A stretch of 64,000 nucleotides of DNA from Przewalskia tangutica (GCA_029844215.1 CM056724.1:8550307-8614306); one strand, 5' to 3'. Numbered from the stretch's first letter, positions 31,881 to 43,638 are shown. Translations and numbers: made by a program. Notes: generated from the letters alone by a model not told the origin.

Positions 31881-34375
31881 TGTAACGCCCCATTTTCGAC
31901 CGGAGCCGGAAACGGGAGTGCCGCTACGCATGGTGGATTCCCGAAATGCAATTTAAAGGAGTCGCCACCTAATTATTATAGTGAATTAGACACTAAAATG
32001 TAGCATAAAATACTACGAATGATCTCCATTTTGTGCAATCATAAAGCTACGCGAGATTCTGTGTAAGTGGTTCTTTATTATCCTAAAGTGGAAGGGGTTA
32101 GGCACTCCTAAAGGATCCGCTTAACTCATGGTTGTCCGCTCAAACTTAGGTTTTAAAAATTATTGTGCTAACATGCAATTCTAAGGGTATTCTAATTATT
32201 AAACTAACCAAGTGATATTTAAACTAGGCATGCAAATATTTAATATAGATATGTATTTAACAAGATAGTAATGAAAGCAAATAAACATAAAAGATGTAAT
32301 GAAGATAAATTAGCAACATTTTGCTTTTATTTCATTTTATGCGAATGATTTAACTTCATGGGCGCACTGCAATTGAAAAGACACTTAGTGTAAGAGTTAG
32401 TAAATGATAAATAAATTACCAAACAAACAACAATATATGTATATATATAGATATATATATGTAAAATATATCAGAAAAGATATATTTTTATATAGTGCTG
32501 GCTCAACATGTTATGCCAAGAATACTAAGACATGAGAAGCTAATATCGCTACGCATGGCCGACTACCCGTGAACGATACTATGATTCTCGCCCAATCTTT
32601 TTCACTTTCCTCCTCGCCCACATATTCCGCCTCGCTACCACTGAGGCCTCCAGATCGACTGATAAATCCTTCTTTGGCCAAGTAGTATCAAATTCAAAAT
32701 CAAGAAAATACCAAGTGTAGTAACTTGTTCAAAAATCAAGAATACCAAGTGTAGTATCATATTCAAAAATTAGTTTAATAAAGTAATAAAGGGCAAACTG
32801 TCTGCATTAATCCCAAAATCGAATATCATAACAAATGATAAAACCCACAAAACCCGCCCGTAAAGCACCTAACATACCCACAAACAAATACCCACCATAG
32901 CAAAACCAAATAAAATGAATTCAAGGCAAGAAATCGTAAAATAGCCAAAGCAGAGCCAACAACATCACCAAAAATAGTAGGAGTGATAGTTCACGAATTT
33001 CAGCTCACGAGTTTTACTCCACAGATACTAAAAGAAGAAATCAAATCACCCACAACAATGATAATAAGACGCAATCACCCAACAACAATGGCAATCGACA
33101 AACAATGCATCGAAACAACAATAATAGCAACAAACGGAGAAGAATCAGAACGCCACGAGTTTAAATCCGACAAGGCTCAACGTTACCAACGGAGAGTAGG
33201 GCGGAATGCGGCCACTTCCACGGGCCACGAGCGACGCCGCCATAACAGCCGTACAATCGACGGAAATCGTAATGTCGCCAACAACAAGAAAAGAAACCAA
33301 ATCACCACTACATGTAATGATAATAAAGATTGTGAGCGAGTAATTGTGCGGTGATATGACATCACTACAACGCCGAAGTTCGCCGAGCAACGCCGCCATT
33401 GCTCACCGACGCCAACATGGCGAACGAGGCGATGATGCGACGGTTCACCGTTAACTGGAATGGGAGTTCCAGCATGGGAGCGACGATAGTCAAGAATGAC
33501 GGGAAGAGTTCAAACTCGTGGCGTGACTTCACGGAGTTAACGGCGTGACGCGTTCGCCGGCCACACGCGAGGTTCGACGCTGTTACTACTGGCGCGGCGA
33601 GGAGTGGATCCGTGGCGATGTATGGCGCGGGTGCGGGTGTTTTAATGGAGGTTCGCCGGAGTTTTTAACTCCGCGAAGCGCGATGGCGGCGATGGGCGGC
33701 AGGAAGCCGGCGGAGAAAAGGTTCTCCTGAAAATGAAAACAAAAGTGGCCGATCTTTTATGTATACGAATGTTGGCTGCCTTCAAAGAAAAAATGAACGC
33801 TGTATTCCCTTTTAAAATCGCTGAACGTTGTTCGCCTCCGTCATTTTCTCGCTTATTTTTTGTGAACGCTGGTCGCTTCGGCTCTTTTGTACCGAAACGA
33901 ACGCTGCCTTCTTTATTTTTGTGCCGCTGACCAGGTCGCCTCTTTAATAAGGGTAAGGTGTTTGTGGGGAAATGAAAAGTGAGTTTGAAATTTAAAAGAT
34001 GTGTGGAAATAAGAGGGTGTTTGATGAAAATAAAATGGCGCTGGATTGAATGATTTGATTGGGTTCCATCGATCGTGCAAAATTATAAATGTAAATGCCG
34101 ATGCAATAATAATAAAATACAATATTTAGACACATGTTTAATGTCTAATTAAAATTAAAGTGATGTCAATTAATTATTTAAAGAGATGCAAAATATTATT
34201 ATAATAGAAATATAATATTAACATAATGCTTAAATAAAAATAAAAAGATGCAATGTCATTTTGTGAATAAATAAACATAGAATATTATATAAAATATGCA
34301 AAAATAACGATTAAAATGCGGTGTGCTAAAATAGTTAAAATTGCACGAATATACAAAAACGGTCAAAATCGATCA
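31881..34375 (-). repeat. Middle LTR of LARD-B
   Basis: Full-length partner of 25265-27782 and adjacent to the PBS. It is followed on the right by a second copy of the internal 3' region and not by flanking DNA. Confidence 0.82.
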
Positions 34376-35611
34376 CAAGATGTCCTCTTTGTAACGGAGA
34401 CGATGGAAGAGTCTTCTGACAAAGACGTTGACTCAGAGCCAATTTTGTCCCGCTTTTATAAACTAGAACTCAAAAGTGGGCCGATGCAGATTTAGAATCG
34501 TCCTGTCGAATTGTGACGACACCGGTCGCGATGATAAAGTAAAAAGTAAAGTCGACGCAGATTGAAAATGTCCCAAAGGTCGAATTATGATGACACCGTT
34601 CGTGGATGTCAAAATTAGGGCGGCACGAGATTCAAATTTTATCCCTGTCGCAATTATGACGACACCGTCACGCGAGGTCAAAAATTAAAACCAAAGCGGA
34701 GTAGATTTAAACCGCCACAATGTCGAATTATGACGACATGGGTCATTGGCGCTGCAGATGCGGAGGAGAGCGATCGACATTCGAGGTACAAATCGCCTTT
34801 GTAGCAGGTAGTTCCACGCCAGGCTCTGCTCAGATGCTAAGACTTAAACAAACGGTTAGTGCATAATCATAAGGCAAATGATAACGCATGAATTTATATG
34901 CAATGTAATCGTTGAGTATAAAATGCTATCTCGCGGTGCGTGATGCTCGCCAGAATGCCGTGATTTTCATTCGCACGACGTGTCGCGATTGTGAACGCGA
35001 TATGTTGTCTTTGCAACCGCCCTCGATCAAGCTCAAGAAAGAGTTAGTGCATAATCGCTAAGTAATAATAAAGCAAGCGTAAGAAATGCAATTTTGAGAA
35101 CAGAAAGTCGCCCCGCAGATGCGATATCACGATGGCGCGTTGCGACTTGCCGGCCGATAACGCCGCCGGACGCTGTTCGCCGCGCCGCCGTAGACTTGTT
35201 GCGCGATAACGCCGCTGCCGACTTGCCGCAGCCGATAACGCCGTTCGACGTGTTGCCGCCGGGCGCCGCCGCCAGACTTGCCGGCCGATAACGCCGCTGC
35301 ACGGACGTGGTTGCCGGGCGCCGCCGCACGGACTTGCCGATAACGCCGCTGCACGGACGCGAGTTGCCGGGCGCCGCTGCATGGACTTGCTGCGGCCGAT
35401 AACGCCGCCGCACGGACGCGTTGTCGCCGGGCGCCGTGCAGACGCACGCGATGTCGCCGCTCGACATAACGCCGATAACGCCGCCGCTGACGATTGACGG
35501 CGCCGCTGCTGGACTCACCGCCGACGTGTCGCCGTCGACACACGCCGATAACGCCGCCGCTCGACGTATTGCCGGGCGCCGCTGCGTAGACGCACGCCGA
35601 TGGTGTCGTTC
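34376..35611 (-). repeat. Second, partial LARD-B internal region with short GC-rich array
   Basis: 34376-35130 aligns with 27783-28555. The array at 35135-35611 has fewer than ten units, against about two dozen in the first copy. It ends abruptly in LTR sequence at 35612, which marks a deletion. Confidence 0.8.
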
Positions 35612-35934
35612 GGATCGTGCAAAATTATAAATGTAAATGCCGATGCAATAATAATAAAATACAATATTTAGACACATGTTTAATGTCTAATTAAAATTAA
35701 AGTGGGATGTCAATTAATTATTTAAAGAGATGCAAAATATTATTATAATAGAAATATAATATTAACGAAAACATAATGCTTAAATAAAAATAAAAAGATG
35801 CAATGTCATTTTGTGAATAAATAAACATAGAATATTATATAAAATATGCAAAAATAACGATTAAAATGCTGTGTGCTAAAATACTTAAAATTGCACGAAA
35901 TATACAAAAAACGGGTCAAAATTGACTGTCAACA
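35612..35934 (-). repeat. Truncated terminal LTR of LARD-B
   Basis: Matches the last 300 or so bases of the LARD-B LTR (27474-27782 and 34072-34375). It ends ...gactgtcaaca directly before the ccacg target duplication. Confidence 0.8.
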
Positions 35935-36164
35935 CCACGCATCACACCCAACAAAGGCATCATGACAATTCGCTGCAGCTGCTCAAAGATGTCCGCGTAA
36001 AGACAACATCGCAATATTCATCAGCGTATCGTGATGACATCTCTACCCATAAAATCGCACTTCCCATATATGCTTACCATTTTGTTTAAACAGTATACAC
36101 TAACGCTTTCGCTTAGCTTGCGAGCATTTATTCTACTGCGAGCAAAGAACGCTGCCCGCATAAC

Positions 36165-36830
36165 GACGTGATCGCCAGGTCCACGCAACGACGCCAAAGA
36201 AGAACATCGCCCGTGCAAAGACGGATCGCTAAGTCCACGCAACGACGCCAAAGAAGAATACGCCCATACAACGATCAGACAAGACAACAAGTCACGCAAC
36301 GACGCCAAAGAAGAACACGCCCGCATAACGACGTGATCGCAAGTCCACGCAACGACGCCAATGCAATACGCCCATACAACGACGTTATCAAGACAAAGAA
36401 GTCTACGCAACGACGCCAAAGAAGAACATCGCCCGCATTAAAGACGTGATCGCGAAGTCCACGCAACGACGCCAAAGAAGATTACGCCCATACAACGACG
36501 TTATCAAGACAAAGAAGTCCACGCAACGACGCCAAGAAGAACACGCCCAGTAACGACGCGTGATCAAGAAGTCCACGCAACGACGCCAAAGAAGAATACG
36601 CCCAAACAACGACGTTATCGACAAGACAACAAGTCTACGCAACGACGCCAAGAAGAATATCGCCCATACAACGACGTGATCAAGAAGTCCACGCAACGAC
36701 GCCAAGAAGAACATCGCCCAGTAACGACGCGATCAAGACAAATGAGTCCACGCAACGACGCCAAAGAAGAACACGCCCAGTAACGACGCATCAAGACAAA
36801 GAAGTCCGAAACGACGCCATCATCAAGATA
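36165..36830 (+). repeat. Tandem array of 51-66 bp units in LARD-A
   Basis: The word cgcaacgacgcca starts at about 36184, 36239, 36295, 36348, 36406, 36462, 36522, 36576, 36639, 36692 and 36750, with a variant near 36808. Between them lie alternating linkers of the types 'cgcccataca' + 'acgacgttat' and 'cgcccgcata' + 'acgacgtgat'. Non-coding minisatellite. Confidence 0.88.
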
Positions 36831-36962
36831 TTACATCTACACAAGCGAAGATTTTCTCGCTCTCAAATTGCATTTTTCTCATTCACGCTTTATTATTCGC
36901 TCAAGAAGCTTACGCACTAACTCTTTCTTGAGATTTAGTCTACATGCGAGCAAGAAGAATAA

Positions 36963-37228
36963 GTCCAAACGACGCCAAGTCCAAAACGACGCTAAGTCCA
37001 AAACGACGCCAAGTCCAAAACGACGCCAAGTCCGAAACGACGCCAAGTCCAAACGACGCCAAGTCCAAACGACGCCAAGTCCGAACGACGCCAAGTCCGA
37101 AACGACGCCAAGTCCGAAACGACGCCAAGTCCAAAACGACGCCATCAAAACGACGCCGAGTCCGAAAACGACGCCAAAAACGACGACAAGTCCGAAAACG
37201 ACGCCAAGTCCGAAAACGACGCCAAACG
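36963..37228 (+). repeat. Tandem array of 17-bp units in LARD-A
   Basis: About sixteen copies of gtcc(a/g)aaacgacgccaa with one-base length changes. The core 'aacgacgccaa' is shared with the neighbouring 36165-36830 array, suggesting amplification of part of that unit. Confidence 0.9.
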
Positions 37229-37887
37229 ACGCCATCATCAGCATATCACATCTACGCAGGGGCAGTTGCAGCAAGGACAACATATCCGCGTTCACAATCG
37301 CAACACGCCCGTGACGATTTAAAATCACAAAGATTCGCAACATCGCATCAACACAAGCAGTACATCACATTTTTGCAGGATAACCTTTTCTACTCACGCT
37401 ACATTGTTTTTAAAATTACGATCATCATTTTGCCTTAACAAGCATGCACTAACCGCTTGTTTAAGTGTTAGTACGCAGAGCAGTGAGCACAACGTGGATT
37501 TTCTTACAAATAACCGGCAATTTGTCGGGCCAACCTTCCCAACGAACGGCGTAGCGCTGCCGCTTGGCCCACTCGCTTCCATCACCATGTAACCCAAAGA
37601 CCACAAGCCATAGCAAGACACCCTGTGTTCAAGTCCGCTTATTTTATTTTATTCTTTACGCACACCAAAGGTCATCATAACTCGACACCGACAATTTGAA
37701 TCCGCTAGCCCGCTCGTGTTTTGACCATGGTATCCCAAAGGTCGCCATAACTCGACATCGACAGATTTTGATTTTTGCGCCTTTGTCTACCTACCCAACA
37801 TTTTGCACTCAAGATCGAGACAAAATCAAGCATGAGTCAACGCCTTTGTCCAAGATTCTTCCATCATCTCCATACAAAGAGGACACT
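37229..37887 (+). other. 3' internal region of LARD-A, non-coding
   Basis: No protein family seen. The last 120 bases before the LTR resemble, inverted, the LARD-B sequence next to its LTR (the 'tcctctttg...gagac' block), so it is the polypurine-tract side of the element. Confidence 0.6.
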
Positions 37888-40800
37888 TGACACCCAATTT
37901 TGACCCTCCCGCCCACCATTAACCATAAAATTAGACTAATTTTGTAAAATAATTTTTATGATTTTTTATAATAAAACGCAAATGATAAAACATAAATACA
38001 TGCATAAATAAATAATTTAATAATGGCATCGCTGCTTACTTAGAGTCCCGCTACCGCATTAACTAATTGTAAGCTCACGTAATTTTAATCATTAATAAAT
38101 ACATAAAATAATTAATTTAGCAATGACGCCACGCCAAGTAGCATAGTTGCATTTATTAATACGCAAGAGAATGTCATAATCATTTGTAATTTAAAATCAA
38201 TTTTTATTTAATAGCGCATTTATAAGGCTTTAAACAATTCTTAAATATCGTACTTGCATTCGGCATTTAAGTAATTTAATATAAACTCAATGCAATTTTA
38301 ATTTAACTTCGCAATAATGCATAATAATAAGTTTTTAAATAATAGCGCCGCATTTTAACATATTAAACACTAATTAAATAACACGCCCGCATTTATTATG
38401 ACAATTAGACTAATTTAGCACCTAAATAATTAGACTAATTTAGCACCTAAATAATTTAACTAAATTAAATAATCTAATCCTAATTAATTAAGCACCTAAA
38501 ATTAAATTAACTAAAGCCTAAAACTAATACTAATAATACACTTAATTTAACTACCCAAATTTCAAAACCTTTTCCCTTGTTTCACCGCACCACAGCCCAC
38601 ACCGCAGCCCTATTTCCTCATACTCCTCACTTTCTTCAAATTCATTCTTTACCTTATCATCGTCTCCTCACAGAACCGAAAAGAAACGCACCACTAAACC
38701 TAAAACGCACGCCGTCGCCGATTCTCGCCCGAGAATCCACACCTCTCCCTTACCTTCCTTACTCATGCACATCCAGCCAGATCTTCCTATCAAATCCTTC
38801 AAATCATTTACATGATCGAATCATTTGAAAACCAGCAAGTATCCTTCAAATCTCTCAACGATTCCTTACCATAACCTGCACAAAATCGCACTAAAATCTT
38901 TTCGAAATCTCAGCCCTAAAAGCTTACCATTATTGGAACTCAACGGGGCTATATAAGAGCATGCAAAGGCATCGGCAGAGAGGAGCACAAGAGAGTTTAT
39001 TCAATAACACAGGTAACACAAAGACCTGCACTTTAGTTTTCATAAGAACAGGGGTTTGAATCCTTTCTTAGTCCAAAGAAAGAAACCAACAACTAAATCT
39101 CGCCTTCTATTCGCATCGCAAAACCAAACCCCGAGCGAATCCGACGACTGATACGCCTTGGCCGCTGTCCGAGAAGGTAAACTTAACTCATGCCCGATTT
39201 TAGTCTATTCATATTCGCCGCTTGCCATCCGTTTGAGTGTATGTTAAATTGATATCGACGATCGGTTTTCATGCTTTTTTGTACTTTTGTATATTTGGTG
39301 GGACTGCAGGTTGTGTTGAGATTCAGTTTAGTTGTTCCAGCTTGTTAACTGCTTGGTTTTTCATAATTGAAAGAATTCTACATGAAATAGGCCCCGCTTT
39401 AAGTAAATCCAACTCCTCTCGCTTCTTTTGTCGCTTATGTGCTTATGTGTTCATATCTTCGATTGCAGCACGCTACTACGCCTCGAGCATGTCCAATTCT
39501 GTTTAGATAAAATATAGGAAGGTTTTAGGAAGCAGGAAATAGGATTGGTAAATGTATCTAAAAGTTACATTATATGACATTAGATCTCCACTGGCTTACA
39601 CATGTTCTATATAAATTGTCACGTTTAAATCGGTGTTGAGAGTGTCAATAGGTTTGTAAAATGACTTGAGATTGCTTTAATTTGATTGTCATTCAAGAAT
39701 CGCTGCATGAACTTATTTTGTCAACGTGATTAGCCTTAGACTCCTACGCAACTCTACTATTTGAAACATGGCACATGCCTTATTGTTTGAAGAAATATGT
39801 GATCCTCGGATTATAAAATGGTGACACGCTTTATCTAGATCATTCATAAGTGAGGTCCGATTAGAGTTTACTAGGCTGCGTGTGATTTGAACATAAGTCA
39901 TAACTCTCTCTCCAATCAATCACAATGTCGCCAATAGGCTTCGATCATAAGATTTATTGTGTCCTTTAATGTTTTAAGACTATAATATCTAGAGTTCCAC
40001 ATTTAGTTTGTCGCCAAGATTCACACTCATCCTCACATATATGTATTTGCAATCATTTGCTATAACATTGGTTTGACCTTTGGCATCGATCAATCTTATC
40101 TTCTAAATGCCAATTCGAATACTGCATATGTTTTTAGCAATAGTATGCCTGAATTCTATATACGTGTTTTGACCCAAACGAGCCTATATATACATCTAAC
40201 ATTCTATCTTTGATTAGTCATTTGGTCATCCCCGTTAGCCTGCTTGGTACGAATCACAAATTAAGTCATCTAGGTATCACGTTAAGCCCATTATAAGAAA
40301 ATGTTCGCTTAGATTGTTGAATTGTGAGCCAAGATGTCTTGTTAAAATCACAACCTAAAGTTCTTAAAAGGATAAGCTCTAAATAGTTATTCTTAGTATA
40401 CCGTCTCCGATTTATACACCGCTGGCTCTGCCTATCATTTTTCTCCTTCTACCACTGGTCGCATACCGCTCATCCTATGCTTTTGTTTTGAAAGTGTTAC
40501 TCGCGCACCAATCCTCTTCGACAAAGGCTCTGTTGGCTTTATGTGCTTTCAATATAAACTATGTGCTGTGCTTATTCGTTATTTAATCGGGCTCGTACTA
40601 ATCCTTATTTTTTTTTTTACATGGCACGCACTGAGCAAAATGAAGAGTCTCCGCGAGACTCATCACGAGCTATTTCAAACGACAACCCGCGTCTACGCAT
40701 CCGCATTCGCGCTCCCGCTTCAAGAATTCCTAGAAAACAACAGACGCCATTATCCGTCAGAAAGAGCATTCTTAAATCTCATCCTCTCTTTACTTGCATT

Positions 40801-42038
40801 TCATTTATTTATTTGTTTATTGTAATTTAATTACTCTATTTCGTAATATTTAGGATATTTGGAACAATTAAGCTTCAAACATATAAGTGGAAAGTAATTC
40901 ATAATTAGAAACGCACTTCTACTTTATTTGTCTTTAGTGACTATTAGACATGTCTAAATTCTGCAAAAATAATTTAAATGATTTAACTCGCATCATAAAA
41001 CCAACATTTTTGTTTATTTAAAATACATAACAGATTTCTCCTAAACTCTCAAAAATCGTCTTAAAGCATCTCTTATATAATACTGTATGCAGGTTAGACA
41101 AGATTAATTTAGCTAGCAGTATACACAATTAGTCCAGAATAATCTTTGCGAGCATATAATTAGTCCATAAAGCACGTGATCTTAGCATTTCTAGCACCTT
41201 TTAAGCACTCTTTAACATTTAGCATTCTTTTGCACTTTTAGCACCATTTACTTTTAAAATTAATCTTTAGCACTCTTAAGCACCTTTAGCCTTTTAGCCC
41301 CTCTTAGCACTTTTAGCACCTTTAATATGCTAGCACTCCTTTTGCACCTTTGACACCTTTCTTTTTAAGCTTTCTAAGCATTTTTTAAAACTTTAGCATT
41401 TTTTTAGCATTTTTAACCTTTTAGCACTTTTAATATTTTAGCACCCTTTTAAATATTTTTAAGCCTTCCTTTAAACAATTAGCATCTTATTTATTTTTCT
41501 AACACTTTTTCTAAGCAGGAGCCCTTCTAGCATTTAATACCTTTAGCAACCTTTTACTTTAAGGCACCTTTTAAACATTTTAACATTTTAACATCTTATT
41601 AAGCATGTGGAGCTTTATTTTGCATTTTAAAAAATATAATAATTACCCTAGGTTTGGCAGGACAACCGCAGTTAGGATCTTGCAGGTGCCTAACCCCTTC
41701 CCTCTAGATTAATAAAGAACCCTTACCCAGAATCTCATTAAGTTTAGCAGACCATTAAAATGGAGTTAATGTTTTACTTCAAACTAGTTAAACATTTAGG
41801 TGTCCTAATTCACCCAATTAATTAGGTGGCGACTCCGCGAACCCTTAGCATTCTAGCAACCCTTTAGCATATTAACACATTTTAGCAATCTCTAGCAACC
41901 TTTTGCATTTTAGCACCGTTTAAGCATTTTTAAACCTTCAAGCCTTTTAACTATTTAGCATTTATTTTCTTTATTTTCTAACGCTTTTTATTAAGCGGGA
42001 GTTTAGAAAATAAATGCCATAATAGAAAAGTAGCGACA
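37888..42038 (+). repeat. 3' LTR of LARD-A
   Basis: 4151 bp, uninterrupted. It starts tgacacccaattttgacc and ends gcgaca. It contains the TATA box at 38949, TTTTAGCAC repeats at 41170-41600 and a 'taggtggcgactccgcg' block near 41821. Confidence 0.88.
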
Positions 42039-42642
42039 AATACTAGACTGATATTGCTTTTCATTGCATAACATTTGAGTCAATTCACGCAACAACCTAA
42101 GAATTCACACTTAGAAGTGGGATGAGATTGGTCAGTCATCAAAAGGGCTCCAGATCTCGATTTTACTTAATCACTCGATCTGTTCGAACGGTGTATTGTG
42201 ATCTCGACGGGTCTTGTGTAAACACTAAGATCATCATCGTTACTGCATTGTTTGGCGAGTCACCTGGCATGGAAATCAAGAAACAAAGCTACCATATTCG
42301 TGCTCACCGAGGTGAATACGTGACCGCCGCCGCGATGGCGAAGTGGTATGGATGACCGAGTTCTTGAGCCGAACATTTCCATTCCTTCGCCTATTTCGTG
42401 TTCTCTCGATAGTAGGTCCGCAATGCAGATTGCTAACCAGTGTTTCGTTAACGCACCAAACATATCGACATCGATTGTCATTTCATCCGAGAAGATTAAG
42501 GGAAGTGTCTTGTCGATTTCTTATCTTCCATCAATCAACAACCAATGGACCGCACAAAGGCTCACCATCGCTCAACATACATATTTGTTGTCCAAGCTAG
42601 GAATGAAAGACATTTTCATATCTCCTAGCTTGCGGGTGTGTG
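42039..42642 (+). pseudogene. Copia pol, remainder: end of RT and RNase H
   Basis: Coding resumes at the first base after LARD-A as N-T-R, with the expected 'TRPDI..F' block frameshifted (NTRLILLF), then HLSQF. Further along are WKS-K-ATI, AAMAKW, a DSRSAMQIA stretch and the C-terminal LTIAQHTYLLSKLGMKDIF typical of Copia RNase H ends. Several frameshifts and stops. It runs into the 3' LTR at 42643 through a short purine-rich tract. Confidence 0.85.
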
Positions 42643-42893
42643 TGTGAAAGTACTAAAATGTTAAAGGGTTATAATGGTCCTTTACATCAAAGTGTAGAAT
42701 AGTCTTTCTACATTTATTACTTTGTACCTCAGATATGTATATTGTAGATATTTTTGGAGAAGTTATTGGATAAGTTTTCTTCCCAGAAGCCTAACGTTCC
42801 TTCTCCCTTCTTCTTCCCTGAAAACCATAGTTACCAATCCTTCTTCCTTCATTCTTCTTAGTCTGTAAGTATGGATTTCGATGTAGTTTAACA
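42643..42893 (+). repeat. 3' LTR of the 36-kb Copia element
   Basis: 251 bp, paired with 6937-7197. The cctag target duplication follows at 42894. Confidence 0.92.
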
Positions 42894-43529
42894 CCTAGTC
42901 AATAATTTTCGAGATTCAAAGAGAACAAAAAAATTATAGTATTACTCAATGACTTTGGAAATGAGTGATTTTGAACTTTTGACCCAAAAGTCTTTGACAT
43001 TGAAGTTTTCTTCATGGGTAAGTGGGTCAAAAGTTCAAAACCACTCACCTCCAAAGTTATTCTTGTAAATCACTCCAAACTAAAGAATTTTTTATATTGT
43101 ATACCGTCCACTAAACTAATAATCGAAAAATATAAATATTTTATATATTGACCGTAATATATAAAAAATACACATATTTTATACATAACTAATATATATT
43201 TTTTATATATTAACTAGTGATTGTAATTATTTTTAGTCGAGCATCCAAATGTGTATTTTGTTTGTCTTATTTATCTGCATTAGTTATTGCTTTTTTTTCC
43301 AGAAGTCGCTATCATGACTTAGTCGCTTTATTTGTCTTACTTTGCCGCTTTGTCTTGGTCAAGATCTTTCGAATAGCCGCCTACCTATCGCAGGTAGAAG
43401 CGAATCTACGCCGTTCTCAAACACCACATTGTGAGATTTCAATTGAATATGTTGTTGTTGAGCAGCCAAATGTGTTAAAAGTCCGAAAAAGAAAGCACAT
43501 AGATGTAGTGAAAAGGTCCATGATAAATC
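42894..43529. other. Upstream flank of the NDUFA2 gene
   Basis: AT-rich, no gene. It includes a hairpin-forming inverted repeat (42951-43061) and a run of TA-rich sequence (43090-43215). The open frame at 43217-43546 has no family features and overlaps the promoter. Confidence 0.55.
42951..43061. repeat. Inverted repeat with about 35-39-base arms
   Basis: gactttgg...gaacttttgaccca (42951-42985) pairs with tgggtcaaaagttc...ccaaagtt (43023-43060) with few mismatches around a loop of about 37 bases. Confidence 0.7.
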
Positions 43530-43550
43530 AGCCCAAACCGATGTAGCCCA
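43530..43550 (+). promoter_or_regulatory. Paired Site II boxes of the NDUFA2 promoter
   Basis: Two AGCCCA motifs (TGGGCT on the other strand) at 43530-43535 and 43545-43550, about 90-110 bases before the ATG. Site II (TGGGCY) elements bind TCP factors and are enriched in promoters of nuclear oxidative-phosphorylation genes in plants, which agrees with the encoded protein. Confidence 0.6.
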
Positions 43551-43638
43551 AAAGTAAAATGTACACTGACATTCATAACACAACAAAATACAAGAAGTGT
43601 TGTGAAAGTGGAGGGGTAAGATTAAAGAAGAAAATAAA

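Larger units (their letters stand above)
25265..35934 (-). mobile_element. LARD-B: tandem-type non-coding LTR element nested in LARD-A
   Basis: Bounded by the 5-bp duplication ccacg (25260-25264 and 35935-35939). In plus coordinates the parts are: LTR 25265-27782, internal 27783-31880 with PBS at its right end, LTR 31881-34375, a second partial internal region 34376-35611, and a terminal LTR fragment 35612-35934. The PBS beside the middle LTR shows minus orientation. No gag or pol. Two GC-rich tandem arrays lie in the two internal regions. The structure is that of an element with an extra LTR-internal unit whose outer 5' LTR and leader were deleted. Confidence 0.82.
11196..42038 (+). mobile_element. 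LARD-A: large non-coding LTR retrotransposon, Ogre/TatV-type PBS
   Basis: The LTRs begin tgacacccaattttgacc at 11196 and 37888 and end ...gcgaca at 23895 and 42038. The second LTR is 4151 bp; the first equals this plus an 8.4-kb nested element. The PBS follows the 5' LTR. The internal region proper is 23896-25259 plus 35940-37887 (about 3.3 kb) and encodes no gag or pol. LTRs near 4.5 kb with about 3.5 kb of non-coding interior is the published description of LARDs. The target duplication is imperfect (aatct left, aatac right). The element interrupts Copia RT exactly between YLTN and the remaining NTRPDI codons, which confirms both edges. It must depend on another element's proteins for movement. 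Confidence 0.82.
6937..42893 (+). mobile_element. Copia LTR retrotransposon, expanded to 36 kb by nested insertions
   Basis: The LTRs are 6937-7197 (261 bp) and 42643-42893 (251 bp), both beginning tgtgaaagtactaaaatg and ending gtagtttaaca. The flanking 5-bp target duplication is identical on both sides: cctag at 6932-6936 and at 42894-42898. The PBS is at 7198. The element's own internal DNA is 7198-11195 plus 42039-42642; all between is later insertion (LARD-A with two elements nested in it). Without the insertions it would be about 5.1 kb, normal for Copia. gag-pol is broken by frameshifts and a stop. Confidence 0.93.

Noticed and set aside
36165..36830. Regularly spaced repeats resembling a CRISPR array
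   Set aside because: The units are head-to-tail minisatellite repeats with repeated linkers, not unique spacers, in a plant retrotransposon.
36868..37438. Basic repetitive frames (SKTTPSPKRRQV-like) that resemble a histone-like tail
   Set aside because: They are translations of the 17-bp minisatellite of LARD-A in several frames. Nothing outside the array supports a protein.
42643..42893. Initial reading as a solo LTR
   Set aside because: RNase H coding sequence precedes it directly, and the cctag duplication matches the one before 6937, so it is the 3' LTR of the same element.
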